A stretch of 64,000 bases of DNA from assembly GCF_014649855.1 (NCBI RefSeq), contig NZ_BMTV01000008.1:79927-143926 (forward strand). The letters are read 5' to 3'. Below, one piece after another: positions 19,296 to 27,918 of the stretch. Within the stretch, counting starts at the first letter, position 1, and every line of letters starts with the position of its first letter. A program made the translations under genes and the position numbers. This DNA comes from Streptomyces roseolus. GTDB lineage: Bacteria > Actinomycetota > Actinomycetes > Streptomycetales > Streptomycetaceae. Under the pieces are notes generated by a model. It worked only from the letters and a program-made list of their open reading frames with translations. It made no database searches and was not told where the DNA came from.

Positions 19296-20528
19296 ATGCC
19301 TTCCGTACTGCCCGATGGTGAGCCCATGCCCGAGGACGGGGCGCTGCCCCCGCACGCCCTGGAGGGGGCGGGGGAGCGGCCGCTCGGGTTCTACCTGCAC
19401 GTGCCGTACTGCGCCACGCGGTGCGGCTACTGCGACTTCAACACGTACACCGCGAGCGAGCTGCGCGGTGCCGGCGGGGTGCTCGCCTCGCGGGACAACT
19501 ACGCGGGGCAGGTCGTCGAGGAGATCCGGCTCGCCCGCAAGGTCCTCGGGGACGACCCGCGGCCGGTGCGGACGGTCTTCGTCGGCGGCGGAACGCCCAC
19601 GCTGCTCGCCGCCGGGGACCTCGTACGGATGCTGGGGGCGATCCGGGACGAGTTCGAGCTCGCGGACGACGCCGAGGTGACGACCGAGGCGAATCCGGAG
19701 TCCGTGGACCCGGAGTACCTCGCCGAGCTGCGCGCCGGGGGGTTCAACCGGATCTCCTTCGGCATGCAGAGCGCCCGGCCGCACGTACTGAAAATCCTCG
19801 ACCGGACCCATACGCCCGGGCGGCCCGAGGAGTGCGTCGCGGAGGCGCGGGCGGCCGGGTTCGAGCACGTCAACCTCGACCTGATCTACGGCACGCCGGG
19901 TGAGTCCGACGACGACTGGCGGGCCTCGCTCGACGCGGCCCTCGGCGCCGGCCCCGACCACGTCAGCGCGTACGCCCTCATCGTCGAGGAGGGGACGCAG
20001 CTGGCGCGGCGCATCCGGCGCGGCGAGGTGCCGATGACCGACGACGACGTGCACGCGGACCGGTACCTGATCGCCGACGAGGCCTTCGAGGCGGCCGGAT
20101 ACTCCTGGTACGAGGTGTCCAACTGGGCGACCTCCGAAGCGGGGCGCTGCCTGCACAACGAGCTGTACTGGCGCGGCGCGGACTGGTGGGGGGCCGGACC
20201 CGGCGCCCACTCGCACGTGGGCGGGGTGCGGTGGTGGAACGTCAAGCATCCCGGCGCGTACGCGGCGGCGCTCGGGGCCGGGAAGTCGCCCGGCGCGGGG
20301 CGCGAGGTGCTGTCCGGGGAGGACCGGCGGGTCGAGCGGATCCTGCTGGAGCTGCGGCTCCGGGAAGGGGTCGAGCTGGGGCTGCTGAGGCCCGCGGGGC
20401 TCGACGCGTCGCGGAAGGCGCTGTCCGACGGGCTGCTCGACGCGGAGGCGTACGGTGCGGGGCGGGCCGTGCTGACCCTGCGGGGACGGCTGCTTGCCGA
20501 CGCGGTGGTGCGGGACCTGGTGGACTAG
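19296..20528 (+). CDS. hemW: HemW heme chaperone (radical-SAM, coproporphyrinogen oxidase-like)
   Basis: The 410-aa protein has the radical SAM motif CATRCGYCDF (CxxxCxxC, about residues 37-46), FVGGGTPT and the SFGMQSARPHVLKILDRTH block, then the C-terminal HemN-like domain. HemW binds heme and delivers it to respiratory proteins; it is often misannotated as HemN. ACAAT just before ATG 19296 suggests a leaderless mRNA; ATG 19287 is an alternative. The gene normally neighbours hrcA-dnaJ and lepA, as here. Its 3' end is repeated downstream (see findings). Confidence 0.9.
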   Translation: MPSVLPDGEPMPEDGALPPHALEGAGERPLGFYLHVPYCATRCGYCDFNTYTASELRGAGGVLASRDNYAGQVVEEIRLARKVLGDDPRPVRTVFVGGGTPTLLAAGDLVRMLGAIRDEFELADDAEVTTEANPESVDPEYLAELRAGGFNRISFGMQSARPHVLKILDRTHTPGRPEECVAEARAAGFEHVNLDLIYGTPGESDDDWRASLDAALGAGPDHVSAYALIVEEGTQLARRIRRGEVPMTDDDVHADRYLIADEAFEAAGYSWYEVSNWATSEAGRCLHNELYWRGADWWGAGPGAHSHVGGVRWWNVKHPGAYAAALGAGKSPGAGREVLSGEDRRVERILLELRLREGVELGLLRPAGLDASRKALSDGLLDAEAYGAGRAVLTLRGRLLADAVVRDLVD

Positions 20529-20600
20529 GGCGCCGGTCCTGTGGTGCGGGACCCGGTGGATCGGCGGGTCGCTCCTGTGGTGCGGGTGCGGGCGCAGGAG
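20505..20600 (+). repeat. Degenerate 36-bp tandem repeat at the hemW 3' end
   Basis: The unit starting GTGGTGCGGG occurs at 20505, 20541 and 20577, exactly 36 bp apart. Units one and two match at 28 of 36 positions. Unit one codes the last residues and stop of HemW; the others are non-coding. Confidence 0.65.
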
Positions 20601-20696
20601 CCTGGGCGCGGCCGGGCGCGCCGTTCCGCCGTGCCCGCCCGTTCCTCCTCCGAGGACTTCGTCCGGGGGCCGGCGGAACGCGTGCCCGCGACGGAA

Positions 20697-21500
20697 CTAG
20701 GCCGTCACGAAGTCGATCAGTTCCTCCACGCGGCCCAGGAGGGCCGGTTCCAGGTCCTTGTAGGACGTGACCCGCTTCAGGATGGCCTGCCAGACCGCGC
20801 CCGTGTTGTCCGACGGCCAGCCGAGGGCCCGGCAGGTGCCGGTCTTCCAGTCCTGGCCCCTCGGGACCTCCGGCCAGGCGGGGATGCCGAGGACGGACGG
20901 TTTCACGGCCTGCCAGATGTCGACGTAGGGGTGGCCCACCACCAGGACGTGCTCCGAGGCCACCTCGGTGGCGATGCGGGACTCCTTGGAGCCGGGGACC
21001 AGGTGGTCCACCAGGACGCCCAGGCGGGCGTCCGGGCCGGGGGCGAAGCCGGCGACGATCTCCGGGAGGTGGTCGACGCCCTCCAGGTACTCCACCACCA
21101 CGCCCTCGACCCGCAGGTCGTCGCCCCAGACCCGCTCGACCAGCTCGGCGTCGTGGCGGCCCTCCACGTAGATGCGGCTCGCCCGCGCCACACGCGCGCG
21201 TGCCCCCGGGACCGCGACCGAACCGGAGGCCGTACGGGAGGGGCGGGACGGGGCGGGGGAGGCGGGGCGCACCAGGGTCACCACGCGGCCCTCCAGGAGG
21301 AAGCCGCGGGGCTCCAGCGGGAAGACCCGGTGCTTGCCGAAGCGGTCCTCCAGGGTCACCGTGCCCGCCTCGCAGCGGATCACCGCCCCGCAGAAACCCG
21401 TCGCCACCTCCTCGACCACCAGGTCCGGGTCGGCCGGGACCTCGGGGGCGGGGGCCTGCTTCTTCCACGGCGGGGTGAGATCGGCGTCGTAGCTGCGCAT
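20697..21500 (-). CDS. DUF3097 family protein with TOPRIM-like segment
   Basis: A 267-aa actinobacterial protein starting [15 protein letters not shown]. After a beta-rich N-terminal part ([21 protein letters not shown]), residues about 110-200 look TOPRIM-like: [21 protein letters not shown] supplies the acidic strand-helix start, and [17 protein letters not shown] the DxD-like region. This suggests nucleic-acid or nucleotide chemistry, but no function is established. ATG 21500 is the start. It is followed on the same strand by nothing and preceded by the metallo-beta-lactamase-fold gene 10 nt upstream, forming a two-gene operon. Confidence 0.8.
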   Translation of the reverse strand: MRSYDADLTPPWKKQAPAPEVPADPDLVVEEVATGFCGAVIRCEAGTVTLEDRFGKHRVFPLEPRGFLLEGRVVTLVRPASPAPSRPSRTASGSVAVPGARARVARASRIYVEGRHDAELVERVWGDDLRVEGVVVEYLEGVDHLPEIVAGFAPGPDARLGVLVDHLVPGSKESRIATEVASEHVLVVGHPYVDIWQAVKPSVLGIPAWPEVPRGQDWKTGTCRALGWPSDNTGAVWQAILKRVTSYKDLEPALLGRVEELIDFVTA

Positions 21501-21510
21501 TCCGGGGACG

Positions 21511-22248
21511 CTACGACACCCCGAAGCGGCGTGCCAGCTCATCGCGTTGGCGTCGGACGAAGGCCGCGTCCACCACGGCGCCGTGACCGGGGACGTACAG
21601 GGCGTCCTCGCCGCCGAGGGCGAGGAGGCGGTCGAGGGCGTCGGGCCAGCGGGCACCGGTCGCGTCGGGGCCCGCCTGGGGTTCGCCGGACTCCTCGACG
21701 AGGTCGCCGCAGAAGACGGTCTCGCGCTCGCCGGGGACGAAGACGGCGAGGTCGTGGCCGGAATGGGCCGGGCCCAGGTTCGCCAGGAGGACCTGGCGGC
21801 CGCCGAGGTCGAGGGTCCATTCGCCGGTGACCGTGTGGCGCGGCGCCACCAGGGCCTCGGCCGCCTCCGCCGCGGCCCGCTCGTCGGCCCCCTGGCGCAC
21901 CGCGTCCTCGTACAGCTCCTCGCGGGTGCGGGCGGAGCCGAGGAGCCCGTCCGTGCCGACCGCGCCGAAGACCTCCGCGCCGGCGAAGGCGGCGGTGCCC
22001 AGGACGTGGTCGAAGTGGGGGTGGCCGAGTGCGATGTGCGTCACGCGCCGGCCGCCGGTGATCGCCTCCGCCTGGGCCCGGATCGCGGCGCCCTCGGCGA
22101 GCGTGGAGCCCGTGTCGTAGAGCAGGACGGCCTTGTCCCCCACGACGAGTCCGGTGGTCGCGTCCCACCCGGGGAGCCGTCGGCGGCCCACTCCGGCCGC
22201 GAGCCGTTCCCACCCCTGAGCCGCCCAGACCGCTTCGTCGATGTCCAT
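21511..22248 (-). CDS. Metallo-beta-lactamase-fold hydrolase
   Basis: A 245-aa protein with the metal-binding signature [10 protein letters not shown] (HxHxDH, near residue 100), GPAHSGHDL and FCGDLVEES later ligands, and a terminal GHG ([10 protein letters not shown]). These are complete for a two-metal MBL enzyme of the cyclase/glyoxalase type. The substrate is unknown. It starts at ATG 22248, divergently from hrcA, and the DUF3097 gene follows 10 nt after its stop. Confidence 0.85.
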   Translation of the reverse strand: MDIDEAVWAAQGWERLAAGVGRRRLPGWDATTGLVVGDKAVLLYDTGSTLAEGAAIRAQAEAITGGRRVTHIALGHPHFDHVLGTAAFAGAEVFGAVGTDGLLGSARTREELYEDAVRQGADERAAAEAAEALVAPRHTVTGEWTLDLGGRQVLLANLGPAHSGHDLAVFVPGERETVFCGDLVEESGEPQAGPDATGARWPDALDRLLALGGEDALYVPGHGAVVDAAFVRRQRDELARRFGVS

Positions 22249-22275
22249 GGCTCCGACGCTAGCGGGTCCGCCTCC

Positions 22276-22306
22276 TTGCCAGGAGCGACGGCCCCGGCCG
22301 TACACT
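22276..22306 (+). promoter_or_regulatory. hrcA promoter
   Basis: TTGCCA (22276-22281), a 19-bp spacer and TACACT (22301-22306) resemble a vegetative HrdB-type promoter. The CIRCE element lies directly downstream, where bound HrcA would block initiation. Confidence 0.6.
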
Positions 22307-22320
22307 GGCCGGGGGATTCC

Positions 22321-22345
22321 TGGCACTCGGGCAGGGTGAGTGCCA
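22321..22345. promoter_or_regulatory. CIRCE operator (HrcA-binding site)
   Basis: TGGCACTC (22321-22328), nine bases and GAGTGCCA (22338-22345) make a perfect 8-bp inverted repeat with the N9 spacing and GCACTC/GAGTGC core of CIRCE. HrcA binds CIRCE and represses heat-shock genes; here it controls its own operon. Confidence 0.92.
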
Positions 22346-22386
22346 AAAGCGGAGCAACCGGAACGGCCGGAACGGGAGGTGTGCGC

Positions 22387-23406
22387 GTGCTCAGCGAACG
22401 CAGACTCGAGGTACTGCGCGCCATCGTCCAGGACTATGTCGGGACGGAGGAGCCGGTCGGCTCCAAGGCGCTCACCGAGCGCCACAAGCTGGGCGTGTCA
22501 CCCGCCACCGTGCGCAACGACATGGCCGTGCTGGAGGAGGAGGGGTACATCGCCCAGCCTCACACCAGCGCCGGACGGATCCCCACGGACAAGGGTTACC
22601 GCCTCTTCGTGGACCGGCTGGCGGGCGTCAAGCCGCTGTCGACCCCCGAGCGGCGCGCCATCCACAACTTCCTCGACGGCGCCGTGGACCTCGACGACGT
22701 CGTGGGCCGCACGGTGCGGCTGCTCGCGCAGCTGACCCGGCAGGTCGCCGTCGTGCAGTACCCGTCGCTGACCCGCTCCTCGATCCGTCACGTCGAGCTG
22801 CTGTCGCTGGCCCCTGCCCGGCTGATGCTCGTCCTGATCACGGACACCGGGCGGGTCGAGCAGCGGGTGATCGACTGCCCGGCGCCCTTCGGCGAGACCT
22901 CCCTCGCCGACCTGCGGGCCCGGCTCAACAGCCGGGTCGGCGGCCGTCGCTTCGCCGACGTGCCGCAGCTGGTGCAGGACCTCCCCGAGTCCTTCGAGGA
23001 GGCCGAGGAGCGCGCCACGGTCTCGACCGTGCTCGCGACGCTCCTGGAGACGCTCGTGGAGGAGCACGAGGAGCGGCTGATGATCGGCGGCACCGCCAAT
23101 CTCACCCGCTTCGGACACGACTTCCCGCTGACGATCCGGCCCGTCCTGGAGGCACTCGAGGAGCAGGTCGTGCTCCTCAAGCTGCTCGGCGAGGTCAAGG
23201 AATCGGGCATGACCGTACGCATCGGCCATGAGAACGCCTACGAGGGGTTGAACTCCACGTCGGTCGTCTCGGTCGGCTACGGTTCGGGCGGCGAGGCAGT
23301 CGCCAAACTCGGCGTGGTCGGACCGACCCGCATGGACTACCCCGGAACGATGGGAGCGGTACGCGCAGTGGCACGTTACGTCGGACAGATCCTGGCGGAG
23401 TCGTAA
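22387..23406 (+). CDS. hrcA: Heat-inducible transcription repressor HrcA
   Basis: The 339-aa protein has a winged-helix N-terminus ([30 protein letters not shown], then [36 protein letters not shown]) followed by the HrcA dimerisation/GAF-like region. It represses CIRCE-controlled operons and needs GroEL for activity in Bacillus. GTG 22387 is chosen because GGGAGG (22374-22379) lies 7 nt upstream; GTG 22381 is too close. The next gene, dnaJ, starts at the base after the stop, so both are one autoregulated operon. Confidence 0.96.
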   Translation: MLSERRLEVLRAIVQDYVGTEEPVGSKALTERHKLGVSPATVRNDMAVLEEEGYIAQPHTSAGRIPTDKGYRLFVDRLAGVKPLSTPERRAIHNFLDGAVDLDDVVGRTVRLLAQLTRQVAVVQYPSLTRSSIRHVELLSLAPARLMLVLITDTGRVEQRVIDCPAPFGETSLADLRARLNSRVGGRRFADVPQLVQDLPESFEEAEERATVSTVLATLLETLVEEHEERLMIGGTANLTRFGHDFPLTIRPVLEALEEQVVLLKLLGEVKESGMTVRIGHENAYEGLNSTSVVSVGYGSGGEAVAKLGVVGPTRMDYPGTMGAVRAVARYVGQILAES

Positions 23407-24546
23407 GTGGCCACGGACTACTACGCCACACTCGGTGTGCGCCGCGACGCTTCCCAGGACGAGATCAAGAAGGCCTTCCGCCGCCTCGCCCGCGAGCTTC
23501 ACCCGGACGTCAACCCGGACCCGAAGACGCAGGAGCGGTTCAAGGAGATCAACGCCGCCTACGAGGTCCTCTCGGACCCGCAGAAGAAGCAGGTCTACGA
23601 CCTGGGCGGCGACCCGCTCTCCTCCTCCGGCGGCATGGGCGGCGGAGGCGGCTTCGGAGCGGGCGGCTTCGGCAACTTCTCCGACATCATGGACGCCTTC
23701 TTCGGCACGGCCGGGCAGCGCGGGCCGCGCTCGCGGACCCGCCGCGGCCAGGACGCCATGATCCGTCTGGAGATCGACCTCAACGAGGCGGCCTTCGGCA
23801 CCACCAAGGACCTCCAGGTCGACACGGCCGTCGTCTGCGGCACCTGCTCGGGCGAGGGCGCCGCCCCCGGCACCGCCGCGCAGACCTGCGACATGTGTCA
23901 CGGCCGCGGCGAGGTCTCCCAGGTCACCCGGTCGTTCCTCGGCCAGGTCATGACCTCCCGGCCCTGCCCCCAGTGCCAGGGCTTCGGCACCGTCGTCCCG
24001 ACCCCGTGCCCCGAGTGCGCGGGCGACGGCCGGGTGCGGTCCCGCCGCACCCTGACGGTGAAGATCCCCGCCGGTGTCGACAACGGCACCCGGATCCAGC
24101 TCGCGGGCGAGGGCGAGGTCGGCCCCGGCGGCGGCCCCGCCGGCGACCTGTACGTCGAGATCCAGGAGACCCCGCACGAGGTCTTCCAGCGGCGCGGCGA
24201 CGACCTGCACTGCACGGTCACCCTCCCGATGACGGCGGCGGCGCTCGGCACCAAGGTGCAGCTGCAGACGCTCGACGGCCTGGAGGAGATCGACATCCGC
24301 CCGGGCACCCAGTCCGGGCAGTCGGTCCCGCTGCACGGCCGGGGCGTCACCCACCTGCGGGGCAACGGCCGCGGCGACCTCATCGTCCACGTCGAGGTGC
24401 AGACCCCGACCAAGCTCGACCCCGAGCAGGAGCGACTCCTGCGCGAACTGGCCAAGCTGCGCGGCGAGGAGCGGCCCACGGGTCAGTTCCAGCCCGGGCA
24501 GCAGGGTCTGTTCTCGCGGCTCAAGGACGCCTTCAACGGGCGCTGA
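23407..24546 (+). CDS. dnaJ: Chaperone DnaJ
   Basis: The 379-aa co-chaperone has a J domain with HPD (ELHPDVNPDP, about residue 30), a Gly/Phe-rich linker (GGMGGGGGFGAGGFG), four CxxCxGxG zinc-finger repeats (CGTCSGEG, CDMCHGRG, CPQCQGFG, CPECAGDG) and the C-terminal substrate-binding domain. It stimulates DnaK ATPase. This is the hrcA-linked paralogue often called DnaJ2 in Streptomyces. Expression follows the CIRCE promoter, and a hairpin ends the operon at 24606. Confidence 0.95.
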   Translation: MATDYYATLGVRRDASQDEIKKAFRRLARELHPDVNPDPKTQERFKEINAAYEVLSDPQKKQVYDLGGDPLSSSGGMGGGGGFGAGGFGNFSDIMDAFFGTAGQRGPRSRTRRGQDAMIRLEIDLNEAAFGTTKDLQVDTAVVCGTCSGEGAAPGTAAQTCDMCHGRGEVSQVTRSFLGQVMTSRPCPQCQGFGTVVPTPCPECAGDGRVRSRRTLTVKIPAGVDNGTRIQLAGEGEVGPGGGPAGDLYVEIQETPHEVFQRRGDDLHCTVTLPMTAAALGTKVQLQTLDGLEEIDIRPGTQSGQSVPLHGRGVTHLRGNGRGDLIVHVEVQTPTKLDPEQERLLRELAKLRGEERPTGQFQPGQQGLFSRLKDAFNGR

Positions 24547-24605
24547 GCGGGCGGGCCCGAGCCCTGAACGGGCGCCGGGCCCGGCCGGCATGATCGGTGA
24601 GTGAG

Positions 24606-24632
24606 AGGGGCGGCACTCTGAGTGCCGCCCCT
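24606..24632. terminator. Terminator of hrcA-dnaJ
   Basis: A 12-bp perfect stem (24606-24617 with 24621-24632) with a 3-nt loop is followed by TT, 60 nt after the dnaJ stop. Confidence 0.85.
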
Positions 24633-24669
24633 TTCCCGTGCGCCGGAACGGGCATGACACGATGCCCAT

Positions 24670-25758
24670 ATGTCCACCACCGCACTGAACGATCTCTTCC
24701 GGTACCCGATCGTGCAGGCCCCCATGGCGGGTGGCGCTTCCTGTCCGGAGCTCGTCGGCGCCGTCGCCGAGGCCGGTGCGCTCGGCTTCCTCGCCGCCGG
24801 GTACAAGACGGCCGGCAGCCTCTACCAGGAGATCAAGCAGGTCCGCGGGCTCACCGGACAGCCCTTCGGCGTCAACGTCTTCATGCCCCAGACCGACCCC
24901 GGCGCCGACCCGGCGGCCATCGAGGTCTACCGCCACCAGCTCGCCGGGGAGGCCGGCTGGTACCGCACCGCCCTCGGCGAGACCGACGACGGCCGCGACG
25001 ACGGCTACGAGTCCAAACTGGCGATCCTCCTGGAGGACCCGGTCCCCGTCGTCTCCTTCACCTTCGGCTGCCCGAAGCCCGAGACCTTCGAGGCCTTCGC
25101 CCGCGCCGGTACGTACACGATCGTCACCGTCACCTCCGCCGAGGAGGCCCGGACGGCCCAGGCGGCCGGTGCCGACGCGCTCTGCGTCCAGGGCGTCGAG
25201 GCGGGCGGCCACCAGGGCACGTACCGCGACGACCCCGCCGACGAACAGCCCGGCACCGGGCTCCTCGCCCTGCTCGCCCAGGTCGGGGAGGTCGCCACGC
25301 TGCCGCTGGTCGCCGCCGGCGGCCTGATGCGCGGCGCGCAGATCGCCGCCGTCCTCGCCGCCGGGGCCGGCGCCGCCCAGCTCGGCACCGCCTTCCTCGT
25401 GTGCCCCGAGTCCGGTGCCCATCCGCTGCACAAGCGGGCCCTGACCGACCCGCTCTTCCACCGCACCGCCCTCACCCGCGCCTTCTCCGGGCGGCCGGCC
25501 CGCGGGCTCGTCAACCGCTTCATGCGCGAGCACGGCCCGTACGCCCCCGCCGCCTACCCCGAGGTCCACCACCTCACCGCCCCGCTGCGGAAGGCCGCCG
25601 CCACCGCCGGGGACGCCCAGGGCATGGCCCTGTGGGCCGGGCAGGGCCACCGCCTCGCCCGCGAGCTGCCCGCCGGGGAACTGGTCCGGGTGCTCGCCGC
25701 CGAACTCGACACCGCCCTCACCGACCTCGCCGACCCGGCCCCCAGGAGTGCCTCATGA
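24670..25758 (+). CDS. Nitronate monooxygenase (2-nitropropane dioxygenase family)
   Basis: A 362-aa FMN-dependent TIM-barrel enzyme. It begins LFRYPIVQAPMAGGAS, the NMO phosphate/FMN start, and has CVQGVEAGGHQGTY with the conserved catalytic His region, then PLVAAGGLMRGAQIAAVLAAGAGAAQLGTAFL for FMN phosphate binding. It oxidises nitronates such as propionate-3-nitronate. It overlaps rsmE by ATGA, so the two are translated together, although their functions are not obviously linked. Confidence 0.9.
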   Translation: MSTTALNDLFRYPIVQAPMAGGASCPELVGAVAEAGALGFLAAGYKTAGSLYQEIKQVRGLTGQPFGVNVFMPQTDPGADPAAIEVYRHQLAGEAGWYRTALGETDDGRDDGYESKLAILLEDPVPVVSFTFGCPKPETFEAFARAGTYTIVTVTSAEEARTAQAAGADALCVQGVEAGGHQGTYRDDPADEQPGTGLLALLAQVGEVATLPLVAAGGLMRGAQIAAVLAAGAGAAQLGTAFLVCPESGAHPLHKRALTDPLFHRTALTRAFSGRPARGLVNRFMREHGPYAPAAYPEVHHLTAPLRKAAATAGDAQGMALWAGQGHRLARELPAGELVRVLAAELDTALTDLADPAPRSAS

Positions 25759-26498
25759 CCGCCCCCGTCTTCGTCGTCGACGCCGTGCCCGGCGCCGGCA
25801 CCTTCGTCCTGGAGGGACCCGAGGGACGGCACGCCGTCTCCGTGAAGCGCCTCCAGGCCGGCGAGGCGCTCGTCCTCACCGACGGCCGGGGCCACTGGGC
25901 CGACTGCGCGGTGCGGGACACCGAGGGCAAGGACCGGCTGACCGTCGAGGTGACGGCCGCGCACGAGGAGCCCGCGGAGGAGCCCCGGATCACCGTCGTC
26001 CAGGCCCTCCCCAAGGGCGACCGGGGCGAACTCGCCGTCGAGACCATGACCGAGACCGGCGTCGACGCGATCGTGCCGTGGGCCGCCTCCCGCTGCATCA
26101 CCCAGTGGCGCGGCGACCGCGGGCTCAAGGCGCTCGCCAAGTGGCGCGCCACCGCCCGAGAGGCCGGCAAGCAGTCCCGCCGCACCCGCTTCCCCGAGGT
26201 CGCCGAGCTCATGACCACCAAGCAGGTCGCCCAGCTGCTCGCGGGCGCCGACTTCGCGGCCGTGCTGCACGAGGACCGCGACCACCCCAGCGGCGCCCTC
26301 GCCACCGCCGAGCTCCCCGCGAAGGGCTCGATCGTGCTCGTCGTCGGCCCCGAGGGCGGGGTCTCCCCGGAGGAGCTGGCCGCCTTCGAGGCGGCCGGAG
26401 CGCGGCCGTACCGGCTCGGCCGGAGCGTCCTGCGGACCTCCACGGCGGGCACGGCGGCGACCGCCCTCGTCCTCGGCCGCACCGGCCGCTGGGGGTAG
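25755..26498 (+). CDS. rsmE: 16S rRNA (uracil-1498-N3)-methyltransferase
   Basis: The 247-aa SPOUT-type methyltransferase has a PUA-like N-terminal domain (EGRHAVSVKRLQAGEALVLTDGRGH) and a C-terminal knot with VVGPEGGVSPEE and LGRSVLRTSTAGTAA for AdoMet binding. It methylates U1498 of 16S rRNA in the 30S subunit. Its ATG overlaps the stop of the nitronate monooxygenase gene. rsmE neighbouring hrcA-dnaJ is common in many bacteria. Confidence 0.94.
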   Translation: MTAPVFVVDAVPGAGTFVLEGPEGRHAVSVKRLQAGEALVLTDGRGHWADCAVRDTEGKDRLTVEVTAAHEEPAEEPRITVVQALPKGDRGELAVETMTETGVDAIVPWAASRCITQWRGDRGLKALAKWRATAREAGKQSRRTRFPEVAELMTTKQVAQLLAGADFAAVLHEDRDHPSGALATAELPAKGSIVLVVGPEGGVSPEELAAFEAAGARPYRLGRSVLRTSTAGTAATALVLGRTGRWG

Positions 26499-26528
26499 AA
26501 CCCGGCACGAGGGCCGTCGCGGGGGCCG

Positions 26529-26568
26529 TTGTCCACAGGGGGGGGGCGGCCCGGGGTGGTTGTCCACA
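26529..26568 (+). promoter_or_regulatory. Pair of exact DnaA boxes
   Basis: TTGTCCACA occurs at 26529-26537 and 26560-26568 in the same orientation, 31 bp apart, in the 121-nt gap between rsmE and the AAA+ gene. Both are exact Streptomyces consensus boxes. A degenerate CTGTCCAAG follows at about 26582. Confidence 0.6.
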
Positions 26569-26619
26569 GATCGGGGACCCGCTGTCCAAGCGGTCCGGGT
26601 CTTTTCTAGGCTGAGCCGC

Positions 26620-27918
26620 ATGGCCGACGAGTCCCCCCTGATCCGCAGTCTGCGCGCCGCGGTCGCCGCCGCGCCCGGCGACGTGCCCCTGCGCCTCCAC
26701 TTCGCCGAACTCCTCCTCGCGGAGGGGCGGAGCGACGAGGCCGTCACGGAGGCCGCCGTCGCCCTCCAGCACGCGCCGGGGGACGCCGCCGCCCGCGCGC
26801 TGATGGTCCGCGCGATGGGGCTGCCGCCGGCCGCCCCCGAGACCCCCGTCGTACAGGAGCGGGCGGAGGCTCCCGCCGTACCGGAGTCCCCGCCCGCTCC
26901 CGTACGGCCCGAGCCGAAGTCCTCCTTCGACTGGGCCGCCGCCGAGGAGCAGGTGTCGGACGTGGTCGGGCCGCGGTTCCTTGAGGAGCCGCAGGCCGAG
27001 GGCGGCGACGGGCTCACGGGGGACGCCGCCGCCTGGGACGTGGACGCGCCCGGAGCCGTCCGCCTCGCCGACGTCGGCGGCATGACCGACGTCAAGGAAC
27101 GGCTCGAAGCCGCCTTCCTCGCCCCCATGCGCAACCCCGAACTCCGCCGCCTCTACGGCAAGTCGCTGCGCGGCGGACTCCTCCTGTACGGCCCTCCCGG
27201 CTGCGGCAAGACCTTCATCGCCCGGGCCGTCGCCGGCGAACTCGGCGCCAACTTCCTCACCGTCTCGCTCTCCGACGTCCTCGACATGTGGATCGGCGCC
27301 TCCGAGAAGAACATCCACGACATCTTCGAGACCGCCCGCCGACAGGCCCCCTGCGTCGTCTTCCTCGACGAGCTCGACGCCCTCGGCGGCAAACGCTCCC
27401 GCACCCACAACAACGGGCTGCGCAACGTCGTCAACCAGCTCCTCACCGAGCTCGACGGCATCGCCTCCGGCGCCGGCAACGAGGGCGTCTTCGTCCTCGC
27501 CGCCACCAACGTGCCCTGGGACGTCGACATCGCCCTGCGTCGCCCCGGCCGCCTCGACCGCACCCTCCTCGTGCTGCCGCCCGACGCCCCCGCCCGCGAG
27601 GCGATCCTCCGCTACCACCTGCGCGAGCGGCCCATCGAGGCCGTCGACCTCGGCAAGCTCGTCAAGGCCACCGAGGACTTCTCCGGCGCCGACCTCGCCC
27701 ACCTCTGCGAGACCGCCGCCGAGACCGCCCTCCTCGACTCCGCCCGCACCGGCTCCGTCCGCCTCATCACCACCAAGGACCTGCTCGGCGCCGCCAAGCA
27801 GCTCCGGCCCTCCACCGAGCCCTGGTTCTCCGCCGCGCGGAACGTCGCCATGTTCGCCAACGAGGGCGGTCTCTACGACGACCTCCTCGCCTACCTGAAG
27901 CGGAAGCGCAAGCTGTGA
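26620..27918 (+). CDS. AAA+ ATPase with N-terminal TPR-like region
   Basis: A 432-aa protein. Residues 1-65 form helices like a short TPR (LRLHFAELLLAEGRSDEAVTEAAVALQHAPGD), followed by a Pro-rich linker. One Cdc48/FtsH-type AAA module comes next: DVGGMTDVKERL, Walker A GPPGCGKT (191-198), Walker B VVFLDELDA (D250, E251), sensor ATN and the second region of homology LRRPGRLDR. There is no protease domain, so it likely remodels or unfolds a partner. It overlaps the TPR membrane gene by 4 nt and is probably its partner. Function is unknown. Confidence 0.85.
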   Translation: MADESPLIRSLRAAVAAAPGDVPLRLHFAELLLAEGRSDEAVTEAAVALQHAPGDAAARALMVRAMGLPPAAPETPVVQERAEAPAVPESPPAPVRPEPKSSFDWAAAEEQVSDVVGPRFLEEPQAEGGDGLTGDAAAWDVDAPGAVRLADVGGMTDVKERLEAAFLAPMRNPELRRLYGKSLRGGLLLYGPPGCGKTFIARAVAGELGANFLTVSLSDVLDMWIGASEKNIHDIFETARRQAPCVVFLDELDALGGKRSRTHNNGLRNVVNQLLTELDGIASGAGNEGVFVLAATNVPWDVDIALRRPGRLDRTLLVLPPDAPAREAILRYHLRERPIEAVDLGKLVKATEDFSGADLAHLCETAAETALLDSARTGSVRLITTKDLLGAAKQLRPSTEPWFSAARNVAMFANEGGLYDDLLAYLKRKRKL

